NCBI GenBank assembly: GCA_037367405.1
Contig: JAZKJV010011400.1
Coordinates: 62,001-126,000, forward strand
Origin: Ottelia alismoides
Taxonomy: Eukaryota; Streptophyta; Magnoliopsida; Alismatales; Hydrocharitaceae
DNA: 64,000 bases
Reading direction: 5' to 3'
The position numbers and the translations under genes are program-made. Below are positions 28,639 to 38,400 of this stretch, one piece after another. The notes beneath the pieces are model-generated. The model did not search any database and had not been told where the DNA came from. It saw only the letters and a program-made list of their open reading frames with translations. The stretch's first letter is position 1. Each line of letters starts with the position of its first letter.

Positions 28639-30075
28639 ATGATGTCAGTTAATCGCAGAGCCTTACTAAGTCGGTCAGCCATGGGTTTCGGAGCCCTGGC
28701 GCTGTCAGCCATGTTGCAGCGAGACGGAGTGGGTAGCAGCGGCGCATACCAGCCGCCCACCGGCCAGCCCCACTTTGCTCCTAAAGCCAAGAGCGTCATT
28801 TGGCTGTTCATGAATGGCGGCGTCAGCCACATGGAGAGCTTTGATCCCAAACCCATGCTGACCAGGTACGCCGGCAAGACGATCGCAGAGACGCCCTTTG
28901 CCGATGCGCAGGATCCCAAGAAACTGGCCATCGAGCGACTGGTGGTGCCCGATGGCAATGGCAACCAGCGCAATACGCTCTATCCACTGCAAGTCGGTTT
29001 CAAGCGTCATGGCGACAGCGGCATTGAGATCAGCGATTGGTTTCCCCACATTGCCAAGAATGTGGACAAGCTGGCGATCGTCCGGTCGATGTGGACCACC
29101 GACAGCAACCACGGCGCGCAGACTCAGTTTCACTCGGGTCGGCATCAAAATGATGGTGACTTTCCCAATCTAGGCGCTTGGGTGCATTACGGACTGTCAT
29201 CGCTGAACGATAACTTGCCGCAATACATCTCGATGGGAACGCGGGAATACTGGAACAAACGCGATGGCCACTACCTGGGCCCCGCGCATGATGCCGTCCC
29301 TTTGCGAATAGATCCCAAGAATCCGCTGGACTTCGGTGCGCCCCAGCGCGACATGTCGGCCGCTGCGCAATCGATTGGAGCAGACTTGATTCGCGACTTG
29401 AACGGCCTGCGCAAGTCTGCCTATCCAGACGATTCGGCGATCGATGCGCGCACGGCCGCATATGAGTTGGCGTTCCGCATGCAACGCTCGATTCCCGAGC
29501 TGTTGGACTTCTCGCAGGAGACCGCCGAGACCCGCGCGCTGTACGGCCTGGACTTGCCGCACTGCCGCGACTTCGCCGGCCAGTTGCTGGCCGCGCGGCG
29601 CTGTGTCGAGCAAGGCGTTCGCTTCATACAGATTCAACACGGCGGTGGCGGCGCAGGGGCTTGGGACGCGCATAGCGGACTGAAGGGCAACCACTCCAGC
29701 CTGGCCCTGGCGGTCGATCAACCGATCGGTGCACTGCTGGTTGATTTAGAGCGTCGCGGACTGCTGGATGAGACGATCGTCGTGTTTGCCTCTGAATTCG
29801 GACGCACGCCGGGCTCACAAGGCACCGATGGTCGCGACCATCACATCTTCGGCTTCTCCGTGTGGATGGCCGGCGGTGGCCTGAAGCGCGGCATCGTTCA
29901 TGGAGCAACCGACGAAATCGGCTTCCACGCCAGTGAGAATCGCCATTATGTAACCGATATCCACGCGACCATCTTGCACCTGCTGGGCCTCGATTCACGC
30001 AAGCTGGAGTTGCCCACCCGCAAACGCCTGGACATAGACCACGGCCTGCCCATCAGGGAGATTATGGAAGTTTGA
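28639..30075 (+). CDS. DUF1501 protein (pair 1)
   Basis: A 478-residue protein with a twin-arginine signal ([20 protein letters not shown]). DUF1501 is a sulfatase/alkaline-phosphatase-like fold of unknown activity. Family landmarks: [18 protein letters not shown], the [20 protein letters not shown] region, [35 protein letters not shown] and [11 protein letters not shown]. It follows its PSCyt partner by 3 bp and is surely cotranscribed. The TGA stop lies inside the first unit of a TTTGAAG tandem repeat. Confidence 0.9.
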   Translation: MMSVNRRALLSRSAMGFGALALSAMLQRDGVGSSGAYQPPTGQPHFAPKAKSVIWLFMNGGVSHMESFDPKPMLTRYAGKTIAETPFADAQDPKKLAIERLVVPDGNGNQRNTLYPLQVGFKRHGDSGIEISDWFPHIAKNVDKLAIVRSMWTTDSNHGAQTQFHSGRHQNDGDFPNLGAWVHYGLSSLNDNLPQYISMGTREYWNKRDGHYLGPAHDAVPLRIDPKNPLDFGAPQRDMSAAAQSIGADLIRDLNGLRKSAYPDDSAIDARTAAYELAFRMQRSIPELLDFSQETAETRALYGLDLPHCRDFAGQLLAARRCVEQGVRFIQIQHGGGGAGAWDAHSGLKGNHSSLALAVDQPIGALLVDLERRGLLDETIVVFASEFGRTPGSQGTDGRDHHIFGFSVWMAGGGLKRGIVHGATDEIGFHASENRHYVTDIHATILHLLGLDSRKLELPTRKRLDIDHGLPIREIMEV

Positions 30076-30127
30076 AGTTTGAAGTTTGAATTCTCAAATC
30101 TCAAATCTCAAATCTCAAATCTCAGAT
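30071..30127 (+). repeat. Heptamer tandem repeats at the DUF1501 stop
   Basis: Two and a half units of TTTGAAG, the first holding the TGA stop of the upstream gene, followed by four CTCAAAT units (30093-30120) and a CTCAGAT variant. The two arrays are partly inverted (TTTGA/TCAAA) and can fold on each other. Confidence 0.85.
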
Positions 30128-30501
30128 TTCATGCCTCTGCGTCCCTCGCTCACGCTTTTTGATGTTGGAGGTTTTTGTGTCGTCTCTCCCAAGCGCAGGA
30201 ACGCTGGGAGAGCGAGGCTCCCGCCGAGCTTTCGGTTTGTATCACCAACCAAAGATTCATTGGTGTTAATGGCCTGGCATATAAGGCCTGCGGACTTTCG
30301 TCTGCGCTTCGCGCCATGATTCAAAACTCAAATTCCAGTGGGACTGCATTGGCGCTCGGGTCCCAAGGCTCGGGTAGAACCTCGCCCTCCCATGCCGTGA
30401 CCGCTGGGGAGGTGACATGCGAAAAGGCGCAACATCAAAACTCACGCTGCGGGTTGTGAAGTCCGCTCCTGCGGCGAGCTTGATCTCAGATCTGCACTTG
30501 C
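30076..30501. other. Intergenic region with heptamers and MITE B2
   Basis: No credible gene. It contains the end of the heptamer arrays, MITE-like element B2 (30157-30440) and its 8-bp target duplications. Short frames predicted here run through repeats. Confidence 0.6.
30157..30440 (+). repeat. MITE-like element B, copy 2 (284 bp)
   Basis: Left end TTTTGATGTTGGAGG; right end GGCGCAACATCAAAA. It is flanked by an exact 8-bp direct repeat CTCACGCT (30149-30156 and 30441-30448), a clear target-site duplication. Subterminal CTCTCCCAAGCGCAGG matches B1. The interior is longer than in B1 and encodes nothing recognisable. Confidence 0.85.
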
Positions 30502-32784
30502 CTAGCGTTCTCGGTATGTTTCGTAGAACGTTTTGGCGGCGCGGTGCCAGGAGACGTCCCAGTTGGCGACTTTCTCAGGCCCGAGCAGTTTACAGGCGGC
30601 TTGAACCTCCGGCGTGTAAATGGCTTCGAGCGCATTCTTGACCAACTGATCTGGGCAATCGACGCGGGCGGTCAGATAGGCTGTGGTGGCGATGCTGTTG
30701 ACGCCAGCAGGTGGCAACTGAGCATTGGGATAATACTCAGGTGTAATCGGCAAGAGCCGAAACGCCGGGTCGTCCAGTGAAAACTGCACCGCATCATCCA
30801 GGGCCACCAGCAGGAACTCGCCGCTACTGAGCAATTCATGCATGCGCGAGTTACCCACTTGTACGACGACAACGGCCGCATCCACATCTGGCTGTTTATC
30901 CAGCGACAGCCAATCGGTGCTGACCGGTGTGATATCGGTTAATTCCATCGCATGCTTCTGCAGAATTCGTCTGGCCACGGAGCGCGAGCCGGACCCTTCT
31001 GGGCCAACGATCACACTATGGCCGCGCAAGTCATTGATCGTTTGCAAGCCGAGTTCAGCCCGCACCACCACGTGAACAGCTTCGTAATACAGCGGCGCGA
31101 TGACCGATATCTGCTCGCTTTTGAGCGTGCTGGCTTGCAGCAGCGCCAGGTCGACTTGGCGTTCGATCAAACGTTTGCGATTATCCAACGAGCCTTCGGT
31201 GATTTCGGGTTGCGTGGGCAGTGACAGCAGCTTCTGCAGTTGGCCACAGATCACGCGGCTGACATAATCGTAGCTGCCACCGGCTTGACCGGCGGCGAAA
31301 CGCACAGTCTTGGGCAAACGTTGCGAGGGTTCAAAGTTAAATGGCTGGCGGGTAACCAGGAACAGCCCCAAAAACATCAGGGCCACCAAGATCCCACGCT
31401 GCGTCCAGGTATGCGCAGCACTCGGTTCAATCACGCGCTTACCAATTAAAGCGCCGACGATCGGAATGCCCATCGACCAGTACATCGCGCGGCGCATTGG
31501 CGAAAGCGGTCGCGCCTTGATCGGTTCCTCGCGCAAATATCGGTCGAGATCATCGGCCAGTTCCTGGGCGCTCTCGTATCGGCGGTCTGGACTCTTGTGC
31601 AAACACTTGGCAATGATTGTTTCCAAGTCTGCCGGCACACCTGCATGCACGCTTCGGGCTAGCGGCGCCGGTCGGTGGAGTACTTGCATAATCGTCTGGA
31701 CAACGGAGGACGCCTGAAACGGCGGCTTGCCAGTTACCAGCGCAAACAGAACCGCACCCAGCGAATACACATCGGTCTGGTAATCATGTTCGTCGGTTCG
31801 ACCCGCCGCTTGTTCCGGCGACATGTAGCTGGGCGTGCCCAGGGCAGCGCCCGTCGCGGTCAGGCCCGTATCATGACCCACCGTCTTGGCCAGACCAAAG
31901 TCCGTCACATGCACCTGGTCATTCTCATCGACCAGCACGTTGGCCGGTTTCAGGTCGCGGTGCAGGATACCGCGCTCATGAGCGAACTGAATGGCGCGAG
32001 CCACATCGCGTACGTAGCGAGCAGCCCGGCGGCCTTCCATCGGACCGTTCTGAATCAACTTGGCCAGGTCGGTGCCGGCCACCAGGTCCATCGAAAAAAA
32101 GTGATGCCCATCGTGTTCACCGCACTGGTATACGGTCACGATGTTGGGGTGATCCAGCCTCGCAGCGCTCCGCGCCTCGGCATAGAAGCGCTGAACCTCC
32201 TCATGGCTGGCCAAAGCACCCGATCGAATCATCTTGATGGCCACCGCGCGTTCCAGGTGCACTTGTCGCCCAGCATAGACGACGCCCATACCACCGCGGC
32301 CCAGAACCTTGTCTAGAATGTACTCTCCGAAACGACACGGTAGAGCATGAGCGGCCAGCTCTTGTGCAGGCGTCAATGAACCTAAGGAAAAGTTGGGCAC
32401 CGGACCTTTGCTGCTGACCGGCAAAGTCAACGCATCGGGATCGCTGACTGAATTAGCAGCCGAAGCTTGCCCAGCCATCAGCGACCTGGTATCAAAAGGC
32501 TGGGTATCTTCATTGGGGTCGTTGGCACTGGACAAGGGTGGATCAAGGGAAGGTACCGCGCCGGCCACCAAGGTCCCCGAGGATGCCGACCCCATCGTCG
32601 GACCCGCCAGGTGCTCGATCCAATCGGCGGCTTCCAACAGGGCTTCCAAACGCTCGCGCATCGCCGAATTCTTCGCCAGGAACTGCTCGCGATCTGGTGC
32701 CGTGCCGGCATCGCAGCGCATCAAGTACTCTGCCAACGCAGACTCGACGGCCAGTTCTAGCGCGTCATCGTCTTTAGTCGACAT
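30502..32784 (-). CDS. Ser/Thr kinase fused to TAXI-type binding domain
   Basis: A 760-residue membrane kinase. After a low-complexity N-terminal region (1-150) comes a complete Hanks-type kinase: VLGRGGMGVVYAG near residue 158, VAIKM, HRDLKPANVLV near 273, DFGLAKTVG and GTPSYMSPEQA. One membrane span is near 458-478 (GILVALMFLGLFLV). The outer part (about 485-760) resembles solute receptors of the TRAP TAXI family: RFAAGQAGGSYDYVSRVICG, DLALLQASTLKSEQISVIAP and INDLRGHSVIVGPEGSGSRS. The usual sensor of planctomycete kinases is replaced here by a small-molecule binding domain, so it likely couples ligand binding outside to phosphorylation inside. No transporter genes accompany it. Confidence 0.88.
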   Translation of the reverse strand: MSTKDDDALELAVESALAEYLMRCDAGTAPDREQFLAKNSAMRERLEALLEAADWIEHLAGPTMGSASSGTLVAGAVPSLDPPLSSANDPNEDTQPFDTRSLMAGQASAANSVSDPDALTLPVSSKGPVPNFSLGSLTPAQELAAHALPCRFGEYILDKVLGRGGMGVVYAGRQVHLERAVAIKMIRSGALASHEEVQRFYAEARSAARLDHPNIVTVYQCGEHDGHHFFSMDLVAGTDLAKLIQNGPMEGRRAARYVRDVARAIQFAHERGILHRDLKPANVLVDENDQVHVTDFGLAKTVGHDTGLTATGAALGTPSYMSPEQAAGRTDEHDYQTDVYSLGAVLFALVTGKPPFQASSVVQTIMQVLHRPAPLARSVHAGVPADLETIIAKCLHKSPDRRYESAQELADDLDRYLREEPIKARPLSPMRRAMYWSMGIPIVGALIGKRVIEPSAAHTWTQRGILVALMFLGLFLVTRQPFNFEPSQRLPKTVRFAAGQAGGSYDYVSRVICGQLQKLLSLPTQPEITEGSLDNRKRLIERQVDLALLQASTLKSEQISVIAPLYYEAVHVVVRAELGLQTINDLRGHSVIVGPEGSGSRSVARRILQKHAMELTDITPVSTDWLSLDKQPDVDAAVVVVQVGNSRMHELLSSGEFLLVALDDAVQFSLDDPAFRLLPITPEYYPNAQLPPAGVNSIATTAYLTARVDCPDQLVKNALEAIYTPEVQAACKLLGPEKVANWDVSWHRAAKTFYETYRER

Positions 32785-32842
32785 CTTAAGGCGTTCCCAT
32801 CAGGTAAGGGCGTTCACTGCTCGTTAGTTATTCGCTGATCCC

Positions 32843-32869
32843 ATTATAGTCTTGGCACAGCCGTGACAA
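32843..32869 (-). promoter_or_regulatory. Sigma70-like promoter of the kinase-TAXI gene
   Basis: Read on the minus strand: TTGTCA, a 15-base spacer, then a perfect TATAAT (at 32843-32848), about 60 bases ahead of the kinase start codon. The spacer is slightly short. Confidence 0.4.
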
Positions 32870-33081
32870 CTGCTGAGGCATCAATCCATGTATCACTTCG
32901 ATTTCGCGCCATCAAATTGACTTCCCGCAATGGGCTGCTACTGGGCTCAATCGGAGCTTCCCAGCCGCAAATTTGCTGGACTTTTGCAAGGCGGTACATC
33001 TTTCCACGAATTGGCACACGCTGTGATTACTCCGTTCCATCATTCCGAAAACTGGTCTTAAAAAAATACGCAGGGGGAGCT

Positions 33082-33654
33082 ATGAACGTTCGCGCCGGGT
33101 GGAACATCTTGATGATGATGATTGGCCTGCTGGGATTAGGTAGCAACCTGGCCCAAGCTCAGAACTGGAAACCGGCCATCGGAGACGCCTATCGGCTGTA
33201 CGATGTAGCTGAAGACCTGCATGATCGCGCTCAAAAGTTTCGCGATGTACGCGCTTTAGCGGCCACCGCGAACTTGGAACATCTAACCAGCGATCTATAT
33301 CAACTTTTGAAACATAAAGCCTGTGCCAGCGAGGTAGTGACTACCCTAAACGCCGTCGCCGTTGCCCTGCAAGAAGCCGATATGCTTGTTTCGCTTAGTT
33401 GCGAACTGCGTGTCGATCGCAAAGCCATGTCGAAGCTGGCTGATACGCGACTGCAGTTTCAGAAGACCAGCGAACTTATCCAGTGCGCCCTGGAACAAGT
33501 CAACATTCGGCCCAGTAGCATTCAATACGAGGTCAACTTGCCGAGACCGCATTACGCTCCATTTGGATTCGAAGCACAAGGGCCGGCGTGGTATTCAGCC
33601 CAGCCTGCTGGCCCCAGATCGCTTCCTCGAGTTCTGGTAACCGGAGTTCGATAA
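33082..33654 (+). CDS. Small exported helical protein, unknown
   Basis: A 190-residue protein. The start at ATG 33082 is set by a strong AGGGGGAG ribosome site and gives a signal peptide (ILMMMIGLLGLGSNLAQAQ). The mature part is mostly helical (EDLHDRAQKFRDVRALAATA, ALQEADMLVSLSCELR), with a Pro-rich tail. No family was recognised. It is divergent from the kinase-TAXI gene, with 297 bp between them holding the kinase promoter candidate. Confidence 0.75.
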   Translation: MNVRAGWNILMMMIGLLGLGSNLAQAQNWKPAIGDAYRLYDVAEDLHDRAQKFRDVRALAATANLEHLTSDLYQLLKHKACASEVVTTLNAVAVALQEADMLVSLSCELRVDRKAMSKLADTRLQFQKTSELIQCALEQVNIRPSSIQYEVNLPRPHYAPFGFEAQGPAWYSAQPAGPRSLPRVLVTGVR

Positions 33655-33954
33655 TTGAAGAGCACGTAGCCACCGTCGCCAGATTTTGAAGTTGCGCGTT
33701 TTGTGAATGTCACCTCTCCCGGCGCAGCTGGGGGAGGTCGCAGACGAGGCCTTTAGCCGAGACTGCGGGAGGGGGCCATGCGCCATGGTTGACTCATCCC
33801 TGGCGCAGTGCCCCCTCCCGAATCTTCGCCTTAAGGGCTCGATTCGACCTCCCCCAAGCTGCGCTTGGGAGAGGTGACACAAAAACGCGCAACATCAAAA
33901 TCGCCAGACGTTGGACGCGAAACCTTAACACTGTCCACCACTTGGCAGTGGTGG
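33655..33954. other. Intergenic region: element A5 interrupted by B3
   Basis: No gene. It is almost wholly made of repeat: a fragment of element A, the 217-bp element B3, then the rest of element A, which runs into the stop of the following minus-strand gene. Confidence 0.75.
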
Positions 33955-33960
33955 CTACGC
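33666..33960 (-). repeat. Palindromic element A, copy 5 (split by B3)
   Basis: Pieces 33666-33683 and 33901-33960, read in order, match element A in reverse orientation: GTAGCCACCG, loop TCGCCAGA, CGTTGGACGCGAAACCTTAA, then the second hairpin CCACCACTTGGCAGTGGTGG. B3 sits exactly at the 8-nt loop of the first hairpin, and the loop is duplicated on both sides. The last bases (GGCTAC) provide the TAG stop of the DUF1501 gene on the minus strand. Confidence 0.8.
33684..33900 (+). repeat. MITE-like element B, copy 3 (217 bp)
   Basis: Left end TTTTGAAGTTGCGCG; right end CGCGCAACATCAAAA. It is flanked by the exact 8-bp repeat TCGCCAGA (33676-33683 and 33901-33908). Inside, GTCACCTCTCCC/GGGAGAGGTGAC and GGGGGAGGTCG/CGACCTCCCCC make the whole element one long fold-back. 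Confidence 0.88.
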
Positions 33961-35361
33961 TACGATCTCGCTCACCACCCTACCGGCCACGTCGGTCAAG
34001 CGATAATCGCGACCGCTGTGGCGGTAGGTCAAGCGAGTATGATCCAGCCCCATCAGATGCAAGATCGTGGCCTGAAAGTCATGCACGTGAACCACGTTCT
34101 CAGCGACATCGATACCATACTCATCGCTTTGACCGTAGACATAACCTGGTTTGACACCGCCGCCGGCCAGCCAAGATGAAAACACCCAGTGATGATGTTC
34201 GCGCCCCGCGGCGTCAGCGGCGGCATTGAAGGGCGTGCGACCAAACTCGGTCGTCCAGACCACCAGCGTATCATCCAACAATCCGCGGCGCTTCAAATCC
34301 TTGATCAGACCAGCAATCGGTTGGTCGACGTTCTTGGCCAGCGGCGTATGCGTGTTCATGTCGCCATGAGCATCCCAATTGTTGCTCGATCCAACATCGA
34401 TTAATTCCACAAAGCGTACGCCGCTTTCGACCATTCGCCGAGCCACCAGGCATTGCCAGGCGAACCCGCGCGTGCTGCCGCGCTCCAGCCCGTACATGGC
34501 CAATGTTGCATCGTCTTCTTTGGACAGGTCGAACACCTGCGGCATCTCGCTCTGCATGCCATAGGCTGTCTCGAAGGAGCGAATGCGGGCAGCCAGTTGC
34601 GGGTCTGCGGCTCGCTGAGCCTGGTGGCGCGCGTTCAGAGCGGCCATCGCCCCCAATTCCAGTTCCTGCAAGCGTCCCTTGGTAACGCGTGGCAAGATGT
34701 TGGCCACCGGCTCTGCACCAGGAACCACCAACGTACCTTGATGGGCTCCAGGCAGAAAGTCGCTACCCCAAACTTGACTGCCGGCATAGGGCGTTTGCGG
34801 CGCGATCACCACAAACGATGGCAGGTTCCGATTCTCAGTCCCCAGTCCATAACTCATCCACGCCCCGATGCTCGGTCGCGCAAAGGTGAACGAGCCGGTA
34901 TGAATCCCCAGCGTGGCTTCGTAATGGTTGGTGTGGTCCGATTTCATCGAACGGATCAAACAGATGTCATCCACACACTGGGCCATATGGGGAAAGAGTG
35001 TACTGACATGCGTTCCGCACTGGCCATGCGGCGCAAACTCCCACTGCGGCCGCTTGAGGAACATGTTGAACTGTCCTTTGCGACCTTGAAACTCACTGAC
35101 GGGGATCGTCTTGCCCGCATCGGCGAACAGCTTGGGTTTGTAATCCCATGAATCGACGTGCGATACGCCTCCGCTCATGAACAAGAAGATAATGTTCTTG
35201 GCTTTGGGCGCGAAATGCGTCGGTTTGGGTGCCAGTGGATCGCTCGAGTCGCGATTCTCTTCGGCCATCAACTGCGACACGATGCCAGGAAAGAGCAGCG
35301 AGCCCCCGACCATCGAACGCAACATGTGCCGACGCGAAGTTGTAGGATTTAGGTTGCTCAT
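33955..35361 (-). CDS. DUF1501 protein (pair 2)
   Basis: A 468-residue protein with a twin-arginine signal (TSRRHMLRSMVGGSLLFPGI). DUF1501 landmarks: FLFMSGGVSHVDSWDYKP, TLFPHMAQCVDDICLIRSMK, FARPSIGAWMSYGLGTENRN, NNWDAHGDMNTHTPLA and WTTEFGRTPFNAAADAAGRE followed by HHHW. It follows the large PSCyt gene by 59 bp on the same strand, as in the other pairs. The TAG stop is formed by the end of repeat A5. Confidence 0.9.
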   Translation of the reverse strand: MSNLNPTTSRRHMLRSMVGGSLLFPGIVSQLMAEENRDSSDPLAPKPTHFAPKAKNIIFLFMSGGVSHVDSWDYKPKLFADAGKTIPVSEFQGRKGQFNMFLKRPQWEFAPHGQCGTHVSTLFPHMAQCVDDICLIRSMKSDHTNHYEATLGIHTGSFTFARPSIGAWMSYGLGTENRNLPSFVVIAPQTPYAGSQVWGSDFLPGAHQGTLVVPGAEPVANILPRVTKGRLQELELGAMAALNARHQAQRAADPQLAARIRSFETAYGMQSEMPQVFDLSKEDDATLAMYGLERGSTRGFAWQCLVARRMVESGVRFVELIDVGSSNNWDAHGDMNTHTPLAKNVDQPIAGLIKDLKRRGLLDDTLVVWTTEFGRTPFNAAADAAGREHHHWVFSSWLAGGGVKPGYVYGQSDEYGIDVAENVVHVHDFQATILHLMGLDHTRLTYRHSGRDYRLTDVAGRVVSEIVA

Positions 35362-35420
35362 GGTTCGTTATTGGTCGTAGCGTAAAGGTAAGGCGTACAG
35401 GTAGCGACGCAGGGCGCTGG

Positions 35421-38400
35421 TCAATCGATATGCAGGAACTCATTGCTGCCGATCAAGGCTCGCAGCCACGCGGCCAGTGCGAGCATGGGGGCCGCTTGAG
35501 GCTCGCAACTACCCGTCGCGATCAATTCTTCGCGATAGGCTTGCATGAAATCTCGGGCTGCGCCAAGTTCATCCGGCTCGGGGAAACGGGCAAGCGCGGT
35601 GCGATAGGCCGTTTGAATTTGCAGCGGCTCTTGCAACTCTGCATCACCGCCAGCCTGCGCGACCTGCTGCTGAATGAGACTGGCCCAGTGATTCGATGCC
35701 TCGTGCACAAACGGATCATTCAAGAAGTACAGAGCCTGCGTAGGTACGGTGCTACCCAAACGCAGCGCCGTCGAAGCATTAGGATCTGCGCCATCGAACA
35801 GTGCCAGAAATGGATGTCGTTTCAAGCGCTGGGTCATCAAGTAGATACTGCGTTTGCGATGCTCGTACACAGCTGCAAACGGGCCGTGCTGCGTATAACC
35901 CCAGTTGATCGGAGCGGGAAACGCATGACCCTGGCCGGGAGCTTTATCCAGTAAACCGCTGACGCACAAAATTGCATCGCGAATCTCCTCAGCACTCAAG
36001 CGGCGACGCGCAAAGCCAACCAACAGTTCCGGTGGCGGCGCGCCATCACCGGTCAACTGGTCCGCTGCAGATTGCTGATAGGTCTGGCTGAGCATTATCA
36101 ACCGATGCATGGCCTTTACTCGCCAGCCCGACTCAATGAAACGATCGGCCAGGTAGTCCAGCAAGGCTGGGTTACTGGGCTGGGCACCCCGCACACCAAA
36201 ATCATTCGGTGTTGCCACCAGGCCGCGGCCGAAGTGATATTGCCAGATCCGATTGACCATCACCCGCGCCGTCAGCGCACGTGTATCCTCGGTCAGCCAC
36301 CGCGCCAGTTCCAAGCGGCCACTGCCTTCGACTGTCTCTGGCAGGCCACCGCCCAGCACGCGAATAAAGCTACGCGGCACAACTTCGCCTGGCGAACTCG
36401 GTTCCCCACGCAGTTGCAGCGGCACATCATGCGGCGTGCCTTCGGCCACAGCGTAAGCCATGGGAAATGGACCATCGATCAACAACTTGTTCAGTCGCTC
36501 AGCCTCTTGGCTGAGCAGTTGTTTATTGGCGGCCACCAGTTGCTTAAGCTCCTGCACTCGCTGGCGGCGATTGGCTAGCTGCGGTGACAGGCCGCGAGTT
36601 GCCGTGTCGATCCGTCCGGGTACTTTATCCAACAGCGCGTAGTTATCAACATCCAGCGCCGGTCGCACGCCGCCGATGTGTCCGTAGCTGTCGATAAAGC
36701 TGTAATCGATATTGCCATCCCAGCCCGCAGCGAACAATCCTGCGAACTCTACACTCGTCGGCTCAGCAGCATCAAGCGTGCGCAGTACACCTCGATACTT
36801 CTTCTCGCGCAAGTTCAACGTCACTTGAACTTGATACCATTTGCCCACGGCTAACGTGGCTACCTCGGGACGATCATTATCACTGCGTGCATACAAGCGA
36901 TGAGCATTGAAAAAGAGCTCAACAGCAGCGGAATTTCCAGGTCCATGGCCGACATAATACCGCCATGATCCATCTCCGCCGGCGGCTGCATCGGCGCAGC
37001 GAAAATCAAAGGCCGTATAAACAGATTCCGTGGTATCGGCTTGCCAGTTGAAAGGCAGTTGGATTCCGAAGCCATCATATTGGCCGCGATTGGGCATATG
37101 GACACCCAATTCGCCCAGCGGAAAATACTCTTGGCAAGGACTTTGCGCTCTGGCTGCAATCTTGACTACGCTATTGGGCCCCTGGCCCCAAGGCGCCGAA
37201 GGCGGTGTCTCGGGCGTTTGCAATTCAAAGTCTGCATCCAGACCGATCAGCTCGTTCAATTCTTTCTCAATATCCGCCTGTCGCGCGAGTTGATCCAGCA
37301 GTGTCGGATCGGTCAGCGCCGGTGCTGCCGAGCCAACGGGTCTGGCGGGCTGGTCGCTCAATCCAAGGTTATCGAACTCGATCGCGGGCCAGCCATTGAT
37401 ATCCGGTCCGCTATCAGCGCGAGCCATGCGCACGTAATCGATACTCCATGCCTGGTCGTTCCAGGGAATCGAAACTTGTCGCGTACTCTCGGGTGTGCCA
37501 ACGGTAGCGACAATCTGCTGCGACCGTGGGTTCAATTCCAATTGCATGTTGATCCACTGTCCGGCGACGACCGACCCGACCGCATGCAGTTGGCCTGCGA
37601 TCTCCAGACCAATCGACTTTCGATCGACCTGGATCAACAGGGCAGGGTGCCGAGCATCGTCACCCAACAGGATCGCATGGCGACCGCCATACTGTTGTTC
37701 GGAATCGGTCAGGCGAAAGTCCAGGTTGAAGTACAACGGTGTATTGATCCCAGCGGAGCGTTTGGGATAGATCGCCTGTTCCACGCTATAAGCCCGACCG
37801 TCAACTGGCTGGGCAGCGATACTGACGCCGTTCTTGCCCGGTGCGTACAGATTCGTATAAGGACTTTGGGCCGCATTGGTTACGGCCACTTCGCCGGTAT
37901 ATGCCCAGGGTGGTACCAAGACTCCGTTACTGCCACCGGCCGCTGGAGCTTGCAGTTCGAAATCCCCATCCATATCCGCAAGCGATCGCAGCACTGCAGT
38001 GGGGACCGGTTGTCGATTACTCTCTAACAAGCGACGCAGTTGGCTGACTTGGGTATCAAAGTGTCGCCAGCCAGCGGCCGCTTCCTTCTGTGGCACCAGC
38101 GGCATCAAGCAGCGTACTTTCTGCTTTTGTTCGGAACCAGGAAACGCATAGCGACTGCTATCGAAGATGCCGTACAGACCGTAATAGTCCTGCATCGAGA
38201 TCGGATCATTCTTGTGATCATGACACCTGGCGCAGCCTAGACTCAGTCCCAGCACCGACTGGCCTAACGTATCGATGGTGTCTTGAATGGTCAGGTGGTG
38301 ATAGTTCTCCGAGTCAAAACCGAAACGTCGCGAGATGGCCAGGTAACCGGTAGCCACAATTTGTTCTGCATAGCGATTGGGATCGCTGGTATTCTGAGCC

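Noticed and set aside
33684..33900. Possible small gene inside element B3
   Set aside because: The interior is one long inverted repeat, with no start or ribosome site consistent with a conserved peptide across B copies.
37041..38027. 328-codon plus-strand frame opposite the PSCyt gene of pair 2
   Set aside because: Antisense shadow; the minus-strand protein has recognised domains.
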